The notes below the pieces were generated by a model. That model was not told where the DNA came from. It searched no databases and worked only from the letters and a program-made list of their open reading frames with translations. The translations under genes and the position numbers were made by a program. From assembly GCA_034926675.1 (NCBI GenBank), contig JAYFQW010000004.1:1-61001 (forward strand): DNA of 61,001 nt. The letters are read 5' to 3'. The stretch is from Clostridia bacterium (GTDB lineage Bacteria; Bacillota; DTU025). Position 1 is the first letter of the stretch. Each line of letters begins with the position of its first letter. Below, one piece after another: positions 17,702 to 27,370 of the stretch.

Positions 17702-20622
17702 CACGGCATATGTTCAAGGCGTTCGTAGCGTGTGGGGCGGCGATGGTTGCCATTCTGCTGGTGTCTGGCTCTGTTTTGGCGGCGCCAGCGCCTGATATCG
17801 TCCACACTCTCAGCCAGCCTAGCGGCATCTCCTTCGAAGCGCGCCAATGGGGCGACGAATGGCTGCACGGCTGGGAGACCGTTGATGGATATACCATCAT
17901 GCAGGACGAGGCAACTGAGTATTGGCACTACGCCCGCCAATCCTCAACCGGGGCTATTGAGCCATCGGGGCTTAGTGTGGGGATAGAATCTCCCATCGCA
18001 TCCCTCGAGGTGCATATCCGCCCGGATAGCAGCAAGATCCGCAAAGCTGATGTGCGCGATCCGAACGCCGATGCGAGCGTTGTCCGGCCAAGCGGCACTG
18101 CGAATGTGCCGGTGATCCTCATTGAGTTCAAGGATCGCGCGCACACGCACCAAGCATCCGATTTTGAGGACCTTCTGTTCGGAGACCATCCGAGCATAGC
18201 TACAGGCCCGGGAAGCTTCAAGGACTACTACAGGGAAGTGTCGTACGGTCGTTTCACCGTGTCAAGCGGTCCAGCGGGCGTGCAAGGCTGGTTCACATCG
18301 TCTCAGAACCATGATTACTATGGGCGCAACATCGGTATGGAACGAGGAGCGGCGCTGGTCAGGGAAGCTATCCTTGCAGCTGATCCCTACATTGATTTCT
18401 CCGATTACGCCACGAGTGGGGTAGTCCCCACTGTGATGATAGTCCACCAAGGCCAAGGAGCTGAGGAGAGCGGCAATCGGAGCGACATTTGGTCCCATCA
18501 ATGGTCTCTATTAGGCGCTGGGGTTGGCGTTGTGTACGCAGATGGTGTTTGGATAGACAGCTATGCGATCCAGCCTGAGCGCACCGCGACTGGCATGACA
18601 ACCATGGGCGTATTCGCCCACGAGTTCGGCCATGCGCTCGGACTGCCAGATCTGTACGACACAGACTCGAGTTCGGAAGGTGTAGGAGACTGGTGCCTAA
18701 TGGCGGGTGGGAACTGGAACCGCACATCTCAACCGGGGGACACGCCGGCCCACATGTCTGCTTGGTGCAAGTGGCGGCTCGGCTGGGTGAACCCAGTCCT
18801 GCTTAACCGGGGGCAGCGAGATTGGCATTTCGGTGCGGCCGCCTACTCCGACAATGTGGCGCTCCTGCTTCCAAACCCTGGCGGCCCCGCTGATTGGACC
18901 TGGGGGAACGGAGGATCTGGAGAGTACTTCCTGGTGGAAAACCGATTCAGAACCGGTTTCGATGCCGGCCTTCCCGGTTCAGGCCTCGCCATATGGCATG
19001 TGGACGAAAGCAAGACCGACAATAACGATGAGCAGCATAAGCTCGTCGATCTCGAGGAAGCGGACGGTCGCAACGACCTCGACCACAAGAAAAACCGGGG
19101 TGATGCTGGAGATTTGTACCCAGGATCCACCAACAATCGCTCTTTCTCGTTCTTCGACTACCCCGACAGCCGGTGGTATGACGAAAGGTCAACAGGCGTC
19201 TCGGTGTCCAACATAGGCGATGCGGGAAGTGACATGGCTGCAGACCTCCTCTGCCGCTACGCCGTCACAGGGGCGTCCTACGACGACATGGGTCTCGTGC
19301 TGCGTGCGCAGGGCAGTGACTACTTCGACATCCGCAAGGACTATAACAAGCTCGAGGATCCCAACCTCCTAAGCGTGTTCGGCACGGTGCTGATCAACTG
19401 CACCGACGATCTCACCGTCACCGCCCGGATGGCAAGCACACTGCGCAGCTTCGTCAGCAATGGCGGCGAGCTGTACGTTTCGGACTGGGCTTACCCAGTG
19501 ATAACCTCGGCGTTTCCAGGGCAGATCGAGTTCCTCGGCGCCGACCCACGAATCGGAGTAGCAGGTCAGACAGTCGCGGCCAACCCACAAGATCCGGCCC
19601 TCGCCCGCTACATGGGCTCGGACCCCATTACCCTGCAGCTGGACCTCGGCTACTGGGCGGTCATGAAGAGTGCAGCGCAGGAGGGCGGTGTCATGCTGCG
19701 CGGAGATGTGCAGGTGGATGCGACGAATCCGCCGCGGTTCAGCGGAGCATCACACGCGTCTGTCGTCCAAGCGACGCCCAGGAGCGTCGAGGTCCTTCAG
19801 AATAGGCCCCTCGTGGCGAGTTTCACGTACGGGAATGGCGCCGTGGTCTATAGCTCCATCCACTACAGCGCCCAGCTGGTCGCAAACGCTCCCACGAATT
19901 CCGGCGAGGCGCTGGGGCTCTCGCACAGCACCGCGGCGAATTCTGCCATGGAGCGTCTGGAATTGTGGAACCTCTTGGCCACGACCACCGGCAGAGAGGC
20001 AAACGACGCCAAGGGCGCTATCGAGGCCAGGAAATTCGCGGTAGTGGACAAGATCATCGATTCCGCCGCTTCAGGCAACGAAATGGAATATGAGATCAGG
20101 CATGCGACCGGAGGAGCGCTCGTGCTCACTGCAGCGTCGGAATCTGGTCCGATCATGATCTCCCTCTGCCGCCCCGACGGCGTCATCGCCTCATCGGGCC
20201 GAGCGCGAGGAGATGGCCAGGAGACGCTGGTGCTTGAGGTCCCCGATGCTGCCTGCGGAACCTGGACAGTGAGGGTCCGCCCTGTGAACAGCGGCGAGAC
20301 GAGCGCCGCATTCGTGATCTGCATCGGCGCCAAGGCTGGAGATCCGCCCGACCCATCTGTGAGTGAAGTCCGATTCGGACCTAACCCCGCCGGGTCGGCC
20401 TTGAACGTGTACTACTCACTGACCTGCGATTCCACGCTGACCGTGTACGACATCACTGGACGATCGGTGTTCACATGCGCCTTACCTGCGATAGGCAATC
20501 ACGTGGCATGGGATCTCACCTCCTCAGGAGGTTCTCCCCTGGCCAACGGGCTGTATCTGTGCATCGTATCGAACAGCGGGGGTTTCGTGGGGCAGGTGTT
20601 CAGGCTGTTGGTGCAACGGTAG
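17698..20622 (+). CDS. Secreted M6-family metalloprotease
   Basis: The signal peptide spans about residues 1-30 and ends ...SGSVLAAPA. The zinc-binding motif HEFGH is at 308-312 and is followed by ALGLPDLYD, typical of M6 (immune inhibitor A-like) peptidases. Upstream lies VPVILIEFKDRAHTH, the usual start of the catalytic domain. After the protease domain come several hundred residues of beta-rich sequence. The last roughly 85 residues (FGPNPAGSALNVYYSL ... LANGLYLCIV) look like the FlgD-like or type-A sorting-like domains seen at the ends of secreted proteins. 974 residues. It is translationally coupled to the repeat lipoprotein. Extracellular protein degradation for peptide and amino acid use would fit the liv importer next door. 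Confidence 0.88.
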   Translation: MTRHMFKAFVACGAAMVAILLVSGSVLAAPAPDIVHTLSQPSGISFEARQWGDEWLHGWETVDGYTIMQDEATEYWHYARQSSTGAIEPSGLSVGIESPIASLEVHIRPDSSKIRKADVRDPNADASVVRPSGTANVPVILIEFKDRAHTHQASDFEDLLFGDHPSIATGPGSFKDYYREVSYGRFTVSSGPAGVQGWFTSSQNHDYYGRNIGMERGAALVREAILAADPYIDFSDYATSGVVPTVMIVHQGQGAEESGNRSDIWSHQWSLLGAGVGVVYADGVWIDSYAIQPERTATGMTTMGVFAHEFGHALGLPDLYDTDSSSEGVGDWCLMAGGNWNRTSQPGDTPAHMSAWCKWRLGWVNPVLLNRGQRDWHFGAAAYSDNVALLLPNPGGPADWTWGNGGSGEYFLVENRFRTGFDAGLPGSGLAIWHVDESKTDNNDEQHKLVDLEEADGRNDLDHKKNRGDAGDLYPGSTNNRSFSFFDYPDSRWYDERSTGVSVSNIGDAGSDMAADLLCRYAVTGASYDDMGLVLRAQGSDYFDIRKDYNKLEDPNLLSVFGTVLINCTDDLTVTARMASTLRSFVSNGGELYVSDWAYPVITSAFPGQIEFLGADPRIGVAGQTVAANPQDPALARYMGSDPITLQLDLGYWAVMKSAAQEGGVMLRGDVQVDATNPPRFSGASHASVVQATPRSVEVLQNRPLVASFTYGNGAVVYSSIHYSAQLVANAPTNSGEALGLSHSTAANSAMERLELWNLLATTTGREANDAKGAIEARKFAVVDKIIDSAASGNEMEYEIRHATGGALVLTAASESGPIMISLCRPDGVIASSGRARGDGQETLVLEVPDAACGTWTVRVRPVNSGETSAAFVICIGAKAGDPPDPSVSEVRFGPNPAGSALNVYYSLTCDSTLTVYDITGRSVFTCALPAIGNHVAWDLTSSGGSPLANGLYLCIVSNSGGFVGQVFRLLVQR

Positions 20623-20790
20623 GCGAGCACAACACGACATATGCGCAGGACTGGGCGGGAGCATCGTACGTTTCACTCAGGGGGCTGGGACTTCCGTCCT
20701 CCTGCTTCCCATTTGAAGGAGATCGGAGGTATCCGCATTCGCGAGTAGAACCATCCTGTCAGTCACCCATGTGGGAGGAATCAGCTGAGT

Positions 20791-21969
20791 ATGGATTCCG
20801 CAGATCAAGGCCTTTCGCGTTTGCTCAGGATGCTCACCGACAACGACTGCGAGGAACGGCGGAACGCCGTTCGGATGCTCGGTCGCCTGCGGGGACCTAT
20901 GGCGATCAGCACACTCGTGCAGGTGTTGGAGAACGAGGAATCTGCCGGCGTGCTAGAGGCGGCAGCCAAGGCCTTGAGCGATATCGGTGAGGCTTCTGTC
21001 CCTGGCTTGGTGCGGGCTCTCGCGAGATCCCACGGCCAGTCCAGGGAGTTCATTACGCGCACTTTGGCCGAAATCGGCGCTCCCGCTGTACCAGAGCTCT
21101 CCCGCGGTCTGAGAGAAGCTAGGGCGGAAGACCGGATGGCAATAGTGGAAGCGCTCGCTGCGGTGGGGCCGTCCGCCAGTCACTGCTTGACGCAGCTGCT
21201 GGGTGATGGGGATCACGCTGTGCAGTCTTCCGCGACTGGCGCCCTTGGGAGGATGGGATACTCCGCAGTCCCACGTTTGAGCACTGCACTAGAGAGCAGG
21301 AATGAGACCGTTCGGCTCAATGCAGTTGCCGCGCTGGGCCTCATCGGTCCTGCTCAGGATGAACGGCTCACCGACTTACAGCCACACGACGGCTCATCCC
21401 CTCCAGCGCTGATCGCTCTTGCACAGGCAGCACAGGATGCAAGCCCACGCGTCCGTGCCGCTGCCGCGCACGCGCTCAGATGCTTCGGCGCCCAAGCATC
21501 TACGCTGCTCTGTCTGCTGAGCCAGGACCGAGACGAAGATGTGCGCCGTGCCACGCAGGGTATAATCGACGGAGGCGGGGCCCGCGCCAGTGACCCGCTG
21601 CCAACTCTGGTGAACGCTTTGAGAGACACTGAAGCCGCAAGGAAGAACGCGCTTGATGCTCTGGAACGGTTAGGCCGGGCAGCCGTCCCGGCCCTGTCCG
21701 ACGCGATGAACAGCCCAGATGCTCATGTTAGGAGCGCCGTAGCCTGGACCCTCGGGCGCATGGGCACAAAAGCGGGCACGGCCTGGGAATCATTGGCCAG
21801 AGCGCTCGAAGACCCCGACGCCGATGTGAGGCGCGCGTCTGCGTGGGCATTGGGAAGGATTGGCGCAGAGGCAAGGAAGGCCGCGCCTGCCCTGGTCCGA
21901 GCCCTTGAAGACCCCAGCGCCGATGTGCGATCAGCGGTATCGACGGCCCTGCGAACAGTCTGCAAATGA
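20791..21969 (+). CDS. HEAT-repeat (PBS-lyase-like) protein
   Basis: The 392 residues are built almost entirely from about 30-residue helical repeats with the pattern ALEDPDADVRRASAWALGRIGAEA, typical of HEAT/PBS-lyase repeats. There are roughly eleven; the first begins near residue 10 and the last two, near the C-terminus, are nearly identical to each other. A less regular stretch lies at about 185-215. No catalytic residues, signal peptide or membrane segment are visible, so it is probably a cytoplasmic scaffold for protein-protein contacts. GGGAGGAA lies about 11 bases before the ATG. Function unknown. Confidence 0.85.
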   Translation: MDSADQGLSRLLRMLTDNDCEERRNAVRMLGRLRGPMAISTLVQVLENEESAGVLEAAAKALSDIGEASVPGLVRALARSHGQSREFITRTLAEIGAPAVPELSRGLREARAEDRMAIVEALAAVGPSASHCLTQLLGDGDHAVQSSATGALGRMGYSAVPRLSTALESRNETVRLNAVAALGLIGPAQDERLTDLQPHDGSSPPALIALAQAAQDASPRVRAAAAHALRCFGAQASTLLCLLSQDRDEDVRRATQGIIDGGGARASDPLPTLVNALRDTEAARKNALDALERLGRAAVPALSDAMNSPDAHVRSAVAWTLGRMGTKAGTAWESLARALEDPDADVRRASAWALGRIGAEARKAAPALVRALEDPSADVRSAVSTALRTVCK

Positions 21970-22093
21970 CGCATATCGGCTTACCTTTCTTGGGCTTGGC
22001 TGTAGCCTATCCCGAAGCTTACACCGGGATCACCCGTGAACACAATCATCCCGCCCGTCGCTCATCTGCTCGTCGCTTATAGACGCGGAAACG

Positions 22094-22243
22094 AGTCTGC
22101 GGTTCATGAGATTCCGGTCTCGCAGGCGGTCAATGCCGACCAAACCGGCATCGTCGCGCGCTCAATGCCACTCAATTCGACATTGACCACGGGGTCAGTG
22201 TCCATTTCGTCGACATTGACGGTCCGGTTCCCGCAGTCGAGGC
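22094..22243 (-). repeat. Dispersed repeat, copy 1 (VNVDE-type module)
   Basis: About 150 bases are closely similar to 60509-60655. On the minus strand both copies keep an open frame reading RTVNVDxxDTDPVVNV, then LSGIERAT and LTACxTGI; this copy has CLDCGN before it and ends with a stop codon at 22097-22099. No start codon or ribosome site could be tied to it. It lies in a gene-free stretch (21970-22829). Possibly a fragment of a decayed repeated gene. Confidence 0.5.
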
Positions 22244-22310
22244 ACACGTGAACCGCATCGCGAGCCGGCCCGAGCGCGTTTCCGTGAGGTTTTCCGCGAA
22301 GGTGTAAGGA

Positions 22311-22542
22311 TCTGACCCAGGCTATTCCGCAAGGTGGTCGAAACCGGATCAGCTCGGCTCATGTTCGTGGTGAATCGCGCGGAACGGGGGGTATATGCCG
22401 GCTTGAGTTGGCTCAAATTGGCCAAAGTAGGCGCGGCTATGCCACAAATTCGGCGAAGAGAGGTCGCCGGGAGCGCTTCTGGGGCGTCGCAGGGTCCGAA
22501 ATCCCCCGTAGGCATGCGTTGTGGCGGTCAACCTGGGTCAGA
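22311..22542. mobile_element. Possible small element with 11-bp terminal inverted repeats
   Basis: TCTGACCCAGG at 22311-22321 is repeated exactly in inverse at 22532-22542 (CCTGGGTCAGA), enclosing about 210 bases without a convincing open frame. This is the layout of a miniature inverted-repeat element or of the two ends of a deleted insertion sequence. No target-site duplication is obvious beside the repeats, so the call is tentative. Confidence 0.3.
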
Positions 22543-22702
22543 AGCGCCCATCTCCCGCGAAAACCTGGTCGCTCCGCGTTCAGCTTGCACCTGGATACCG
22601 TGTTGGGTATGCGGCGCGTGCGAATCCGGGAGAAAGCTCGGACTCTGTGTTCGAGTGGAAGAACTTTCGTCCCTATCCCGTCAAGGGCGCCGAAGATGGG
22701 CG

Positions 22703-22794
22703 TCCGAGTGCTGAATGTGGGATGCAATATGCATTCCAGCGGGCAAAACGCGGATATGGGCAGCACTCGGACACTACCAAGTGCTGCCCATATC
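22703..22794. other. Nested inverted repeats with two exclusive pairings, downstream of tRNA-Leu
   Basis: Segment 2 (22753-22771) can pair in two ways. One is with segment 3 (22780-22794) in a perfect 15-bp stem around GGGCAGCACT. The other is with segment 1 (22703-22713), an 11-bp stem TCCGAGTGCTG/CAGCACTCGGA. The two pairings exclude each other, as in attenuators. On the minus strand the 15-bp hairpin lies about 35 bases after the tRNA-Leu 3' end and is followed by CGCGTTTTG, so it may simply end the tRNA transcript. Confidence 0.45.
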
Positions 22795-22829
22795 TATCGG
22801 CCCAGCTCAGGGGCCCAATTCATCATTCA

Positions 22830-22916
22830 TGGTGCCGAAGGCGGGATTTGAACCCGCACGTCCTTGCGGACACTAGACCCTGAATCTAGCGCGTCTGCCA
22901 ATTCCACCACTTCGGC
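22830..22916 (-). tRNA. tRNA-Leu (anticodon CAG)
   Basis: On the minus strand the acceptor arm GCCGAAG pairs with CTTCGGC. The anticodon arm is CTAGA-TTCAGGG-TCTAG with anticodon CAG. A long variable arm (TGTCC GCAA GGACG) marks a class II tRNA, and the T arm carries GGTTCAAATCC. The 3' CCA is encoded (discriminator A, then CCA at 22832-22830). 87 bases with CCA. It reads codon CUG. A promoter lies at 22982-23011. Confidence 0.95.
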
Positions 22917-22981
22917 ACAACCTCAAACCCTATGCGGCTGCAGCGCCCGATGCCAGTCGGCCCCGCAGGCCTTACTGTGCA

Positions 22982-23011
22982 AGTATACCACGGCATTCTC
23001 CCGATGCGCAA
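22982..23011 (-). promoter_or_regulatory. Promoter of tRNA-Leu
   Basis: On the minus strand TTGCGC (23011-23006) and TATACT (22987-22982) are 18 bases apart, about 65 bases before the tRNA 5' end. The left edge of the directly repeated element (23015) lies only three bases beyond the -35 hexamer, so an insertion has come right up to this promoter without breaking it. Confidence 0.55.
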
Positions 23012-23014
23012 GCA

Positions 23015-23714
23015 GAAAATGCCTCGAGCTTTCACTGAATGCGCTCCAGATGCTCTCCCGCGCTATGTGCTCGGAAACGCGAGGCACACGCTCACGCATG
23101 GCGCCCAGAGGCGCGAGGCGCACAGCCCTGCTTGATGGCGCGACCGGAGAGATGGTCCGAACTGATCCAGCGGGTGGTCAATGTCACTCCGCCAAAGAAC
23201 AGAAGCTGGACCGAAAGTATCCACCCAGCGTCGCTCACCCGTCGGCGACCTCCATATCGCGAAGAGACTGCTGCCAGAACGGGGGAGTCGGGGCTCAGGA
23301 TGGCTCGACACGCCATCAAAACACGTCCTAATGACGTAGTTGGTCAACTGCAGTCCAGCAAAACGCGAAGGCCGCAAGAAGAGTGACCAGGGGGTGGATC
23401 AAGACGGTCCACCCTTGGATCGGCGTGGCGTTTCGACAGGGAGAGAGCGGTGCGTTATCCGCCCGGCCCAACGCCGCTAGCGCTCGGGCAGCTAGGCCCC
23501 TGGCGAACGGGTGTGGCTCGTCGCTCGTCAGATGCGGTTTGAGAACACTCAGGGCTTCACCAAATCCTCCCCGGGGCTACGCAGCGTGCACCCTGTCGGA
23601 GTAGCTTCCCAGACGGTTCCGGCATTGCTGTCACTCCATCCTTACCACACGGCACAGCACTCTACCGAATCATGTTGCCGCAGTGTCAGTGGATTATGCC
23701 TGTCGCCGGATTAC
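23015..23714. repeat. Long direct repeat, copy 1
   Basis: About 700 bases match 33988-34732 in the same orientation, starting at GAAAATGCCTCGAGC and ending at GCCGGATTAC. The middle part (about 23070-23560) is very similar; the right quarter is more diverged. On the minus strand both copies hold a reading frame ending TAVDQLRH. In this copy that frame has a one-base deletion near 23560 and stops, so it is decayed. The left edge abuts the tRNA-Leu promoter and the right edge is 26 bases from the aldolase gene stop. No transposase is present. Confidence 0.8.
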
Positions 23715-23740
23715 CCACGAAGCCCGCCCTATCTCAAAGA

Positions 23741-24757
23741 TCACCTTCCGGAGGCTCTGGAGAGCTCATACGCCACATCGATAATCGTGTCTTCCTGCCC
23801 TCCGACTATCTTGCGCCGTCCGAGTTCCGCAAGGATATCCCGGGGGTCGACCCCGAATCTCTTAGCCGCCCGATGGGTGTGGAGCAGGAAGCTCGAGTAC
23901 ACTCCGGCGTACCCCAGCATCAGGCTGGCGTTGGATACCTGCTGAGGGCGCTGCATGAGCGGTTCCACAACTTGCTCTGCTGCGTCCATTGCCTTATAGA
24001 AATCTACTCCAGTGTCGTACCCGGCTCTGTCGAGCACTCCCGCCAGCACTTCGGTTGGAGCGTTGCCCGCCCCTCCGCCCAGCCCGCGCAGGGTAGCATC
24101 AACGTATGTGGCTCCGGATTCGATCGCAGCCAGCGTATTTCCGATCGCCAGCATGAGATTGTTGTGTGCGTGGAACCCGACGTCCACGCCGAGATTCTCC
24201 TTCACCAATCCCACTCGCGCCCGCACGTCATCTGGCATCATGGCGCCGGCGGAATCCGCGATATAGACGATCTCGGCCCCGTAGCTCTCCATCAGCTTCG
24301 CCTGCTCCAGCAGCTTCTCAGGCGAGACCATGTGGCTCATCATCAGGAAACCGACCGACCGCATGCCCAGGTCCCGTGCGAGCTTGATGTGCTGCTCGCT
24401 TATGTCTGCCTCGGTCGCGTGCGTAGCTACTCTCACCGCAACGGCCCCATGATCCCTGGCCATCTTGAGGTCTTCCTGAGTACCTATGCCGGGCAGCAAA
24501 AGCACCGCAAGTTGGGAATTGCTGATGACTCCGGCAACAGCCTTCAGGTATTCCTCGTCTGACGCCGCAGCAAACCCGTACTGCACCGATGACCCTCCGA
24601 GCCCGTCTCCGTGGCTCACCTCGATCATCTCCACCTTCGCGGCGTCGAGCGCGGTCGCTACGCGCCGGGCCTGGTCCGGCGTGAACTGGTGGCTCACGGC
24701 GTGCATCCCGTCTCGCAGAGTTGTGTCGACTATATGAATTCGCTTGCGCATCGTCAT
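23741..24757 (-). CDS. mhpE: 4-hydroxy-2-oxovalerate aldolase
   Basis: DmpG/BphI/MhpE-type class II aldolase that splits 4-hydroxy-2-oxovalerate into pyruvate and acetaldehyde. It is a HMGL-like TIM barrel opening with [17 protein letters not shown] (residues 9-25), with the metal-binding Asp and the catalytic Arg in TLRDG. The metal-binding histidines are in GFHAHNN (about 196-202), and a C-terminal communication domain follows. 338 residues, normal. ATGA overlap with the acetaldehyde dehydrogenase gene, as expected since the two proteins form a complex that channels acetaldehyde. Last gene of the nine-gene cluster. Confidence 0.95.
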   Translation of the reverse strand: MTMRKRIHIVDTTLRDGMHAVSHQFTPDQARRVATALDAAKVEMIEVSHGDGLGGSSVQYGFAAASDEEYLKAVAGVISNSQLAVLLLPGIGTQEDLKMARDHGAVAVRVATHATEADISEQHIKLARDLGMRSVGFLMMSHMVSPEKLLEQAKLMESYGAEIVYIADSAGAMMPDDVRARVGLVKENLGVDVGFHAHNNLMLAIGNTLAAIESGATYVDATLRGLGGGAGNAPTEVLAGVLDRAGYDTGVDFYKAMDAAEQVVEPLMQRPQQVSNASLMLGYAGVYSSFLLHTHRAAKRFGVDPRDILAELGRRKIVGGQEDTIIDVAYELSRASGR

Positions 24758-25635
24758 GCCTTGCAGTCTCCCTTCTTCAGGAGGTTCGCTGCCAGCCTCT
24801 CTCCCACAGCGCAGGCCGCAGCGGTCATTATGTCGAGGTTCCCGGAGTATTTGGGGAGATAGTCCCCCGCCCCGACCACCTCGACCATAACGGTGACCCT
24901 GTCCTCCTCAACTAGAGGATCGAACTTGAGACGGTATCCCGGGACATAAGACTGCACCGTCTTGACCATCTCGCGCACTGAAGCGACGATCCGCTCACCG
25001 TCAGGTTCATCCACAATAGCATAGACCGTGTCTCGCATTATGATGGGCGGCTCGGCCGGGTTCAGGATGATTATGGCCTTGCCCTTTTCGGCTCCGCCAA
25101 CAGCGCAAAGCGCCCTGGCGGTGGTTTCAGTGAACTCATCGATGTTCTGCCTGGTGCCTGGGCCAGCGCTCTTGCTTGCTATTGTTGCGACTATCTCGGC
25201 ATACTTCACCCGGGAGGCCCGGTTTATCGCCGCCACAATCGGAACCGTAGCCTGGCCTCCGCAGGTGACCATGTTCATGTTGTGAGTGTTCAGATGCGCT
25301 TCCGCGTTAACCGCCGGGACCACGTATGGACCGACGGATGCGGGCGTAAGATCCACAGCGAGCTTGCCCGCGCGTTCTAGCAGCGGAGCGTGAGCCAGAT
25401 GCACCTTTGCGCTCGTAGCGTCAAACACGATCGCGATTTCGGGGTCCTCCAGAATAGGTCCAATCCCATCCGACGTAGTCTTGATGCCGAGCTGCCCAGC
25501 GCGCCTGAGACCCTCTGACGTGGGGATAATCCCCGACATCATGCGCAACTCCATGCGTTTGCTTCGAAGAATCTTATACATGAGATCGGTCCCGATGTTG
25601 CCGGGGCCGACAATAGCGACTCCTACTCTGTCCAA
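24754..25635 (-). CDS. mhpF: Acetaldehyde dehydrogenase (acylating)
   Basis: DmpF/MhpF-type enzyme that turns acetaldehyde, NAD and CoA into acetyl-CoA and NADH. The N-terminal Rossmann motif [13 protein letters not shown] is at about 10-22. The catalytic cysteine is in [11 protein letters not shown] (about 122-132). Near the C-terminus lies [24 protein letters not shown], a block typical of the family. 293 residues. The start is TTG with GGGAGG eight bases upstream. The ATGA overlap with the aldolase gene supports a bifunctional complex. Confidence 0.95.
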   Translation of the reverse strand: MDRVGVAIVGPGNIGTDLMYKILRSKRMELRMMSGIIPTSEGLRRAGQLGIKTTSDGIGPILEDPEIAIVFDATSAKVHLAHAPLLERAGKLAVDLTPASVGPYVVPAVNAEAHLNTHNMNMVTCGGQATVPIVAAINRASRVKYAEIVATIASKSAGPGTRQNIDEFTETTARALCAVGGAEKGKAIIILNPAEPPIIMRDTVYAIVDEPDGERIVASVREMVKTVQSYVPGYRLKFDPLVEEDRVTVMVEVVGAGDYLPKYSGNLDIMTAAACAVGERLAANLLKKGDCKA

Positions 25636-25662
25636 AACCTTAGCCTCCCAAAGACATCTCGG

Positions 25663-26487
25663 CTAACGGAAGCGCGCCGTTACGGTTCCCAAATGACCAA
25701 ACTCGGCGCACACGGCGTCTCCAGGCGACACAGGCACTGCAGCGGTGATGGCCCCTGAGAGCACCACCTCGCCAGCCTTGAGGCCCACGCCGAACTGGCC
25801 CAGCTGGTTGGCGAGCCAGGCTACTGCCGATGCCGGATGGCCGAGCACAGCAGCGCCGGCGCCCGTCGACATGATCTCGCCGTTCTTGCGCAGCACCATC
25901 CCCGTCAGTCGTAAGTCGAGATCTCGAACACTGACTAGCCTGCCGCCCAGCACCAGGCGGGCGCTGGATGCGTTGTCGGCCACAGTGTCCTGAATGCGTA
26001 TCTTCCAGTTCTCTATCCTCGAATCGACAATCTCGATGCAGGCTATCACAGCGTCCGTCGCCCGCAGAACATCGTACGCCGTGACGCCAGGGCCATGAAG
26101 ATCCGTCTGAAGGACGAATGCTATCTCACCCTCGGCCTTGGGCTGTATCAGCTCGGATGAGTCGACGGATTCGAACTCGTCTACTACCATGGAACTCAGC
26201 AGGATGCCGTAGTCAGGCTGGCAGACGCCAAGAAGCGCCTGCATCGGCTTGCTCGTCAACCCGATTTTCTTGCCCACTATCCTGTCTCCCGACTGTGTCT
26301 TCCTGTGAATCGTCTCTGTTTGAACCGCATATGCGTCATCAATAGTCATTTCAGGCAAGCCCACAGTAATCTGCGCAATCGGCCGGCGCTGCAGTTCAGC
26401 CTCGATCAGCCGTGTTGACAGATCCCGGATCATCTCCTGACCCAGTCCTGCACAGCAGGAAATGCCCTCATGATCCAGACCATCCAT
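25663..26487 (-). CDS. mhpD: 2-keto-4-pentenoate hydratase (MhpD/DmpE family)
   Basis: Adds water to 2-hydroxypenta-2,4-dienoate (2-oxopent-4-enoate) to give 4-hydroxy-2-oxovalerate, the substrate of the aldolase two genes on. Family features are KIGLTSKPMQALLGVCQPDYG, AEGEIAFVL with metal-binding glutamates (about 120-130), and AVLGHPASAVAWLANQLGQFG. GAGGAGG precedes the ATG at 26487 by nine bases, giving 274 residues; the open frame beyond it overlaps the regulator and is not used. Related 4-oxalocrotonate decarboxylases and fumarylacetoacetate-fold proteins are alternatives, but the genomic context favours the hydratase. Confidence 0.9.
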   Translation of the reverse strand: MDGLDHEGISCCAGLGQEMIRDLSTRLIEAELQRRPIAQITVGLPEMTIDDAYAVQTETIHRKTQSGDRIVGKKIGLTSKPMQALLGVCQPDYGILLSSMVVDEFESVDSSELIQPKAEGEIAFVLQTDLHGPGVTAYDVLRATDAVIACIEIVDSRIENWKIRIQDTVADNASSARLVLGGRLVSVRDLDLRLTGMVLRKNGEIMSTGAGAAVLGHPASAVAWLANQLGQFGVGLKAGEVVLSGAITAAVPVSPGDAVCAEFGHLGTVTARFR

Positions 26488-26554
26488 TCCGGACTTCCTC
26501 CTCGTTCCTTTCATACTGCCCGCCGCTTGCTGCCTGCTGCCTTCACAGGCCAGG

Positions 26555-27334
26555 TCAACCGCGACCGCCCAGTTGTCTCGAGAGTCGTTCCGCCGCCTCT
26601 TTGACTGCGAGAGCCATCTCTCGCATCCTTGCCTCATCCATGCGCGACGAAGGCCCGGAAATGCTGATAGCTGCGACGGGACGCCCGGTATGATTCGTGA
26701 CTACAGCTGACACACACATCACGCTCTCATCGAACTCCCCGTAGTCCTCCGCGTAGCCCTGTTTCCGGATCTTCCGCAGCTCCTCCCTGAGGAGCCCCAT
26801 GTCGGTCATGGTGCTGCTAGTGAATGCCTTCAGCTGCTTCCCTTTGTACAACTCTTCGACTTCATCATCCGTCATCTCGGCGAGAAGCGCCTTGCCAACC
26901 CCTGTGCAGTAACATGGGAGCCTGGTTCCCACTTTCGAGGCTATCCGCACCGACCGGGCCGACTCTCTCTTCTCTACATACACCACATCGGGTCCGTTTC
27001 GCACCACGAGGTGGCAGGTTTCCTGGTACTTCTCCACGAGGGATTCCATAATGGGGGCGGCCAGGGACTGGAAGTCCATTTCTTCTATGATTCGGTGGCC
27101 CATTTCGAACAGACGAATGCCCAACCGGTATTTCCCGGTAGAAGTGACCTGCTCGACCAGACCACGCTGTGCAAGTGTATTCAGAATCCCGTACACAGTG
27201 CTCTTGTGCAGGCCGAGTTCTCGTGACAGATCACTCACTCCAAACTCGCCCTTGCTGCGTTCCAGTGCCTCAAGTATATCCACAGCGCGCATGACTGATT
27301 GGACAATGTTGTCTTGTTTTCCCCGACCGCCCAC
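26555..27334 (-). CDS. IclR-family transcriptional regulator
   Basis: An N-terminal winged helix-turn-helix (about residues 10-75, DLSRELGLHKSTVYGILNTL as recognition region) is followed by an IclR effector-binding domain (about 85-250, with LPCYCTGVGKALLAEM). Such regulators control catabolic operons of aromatic and sugar acids by binding a pathway intermediate. It lies inside the nine-gene cluster, so it is the likely controller of it. GGAGG precedes the GTG start. 259 residues. Confidence 0.93.
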   Translation of the reverse strand: MGGRGKQDNIVQSVMRAVDILEALERSKGEFGVSDLSRELGLHKSTVYGILNTLAQRGLVEQVTSTGKYRLGIRLFEMGHRIIEEMDFQSLAAPIMESLVEKYQETCHLVVRNGPDVVYVEKRESARSVRIASKVGTRLPCYCTGVGKALLAEMTDDEVEELYKGKQLKAFTSSTMTDMGLLREELRKIRKQGYAEDYGEFDESVMCVSAVVTNHTGRPVAAISISGPSSRMDEARMREMALAVKEAAERLSRQLGGRG

Positions 27335-27370
27335 TGCTGTACCCTCCGTGACGCCAGTCCGGAAGAGGAA

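Noticed and set aside
22830-23714. Integrase-type insertion into the tRNA-Leu 3' end
   Set aside because: The repeat lies on the 5' (promoter) side of the tRNA, no integrase gene exists, and no second copy of the tRNA 3' end was seen.
23672-24562. 296-residue plus-strand frame over the aldolase gene
   Set aside because: Antisense of a well-supported gene; typical shadow frame in high-GC DNA.
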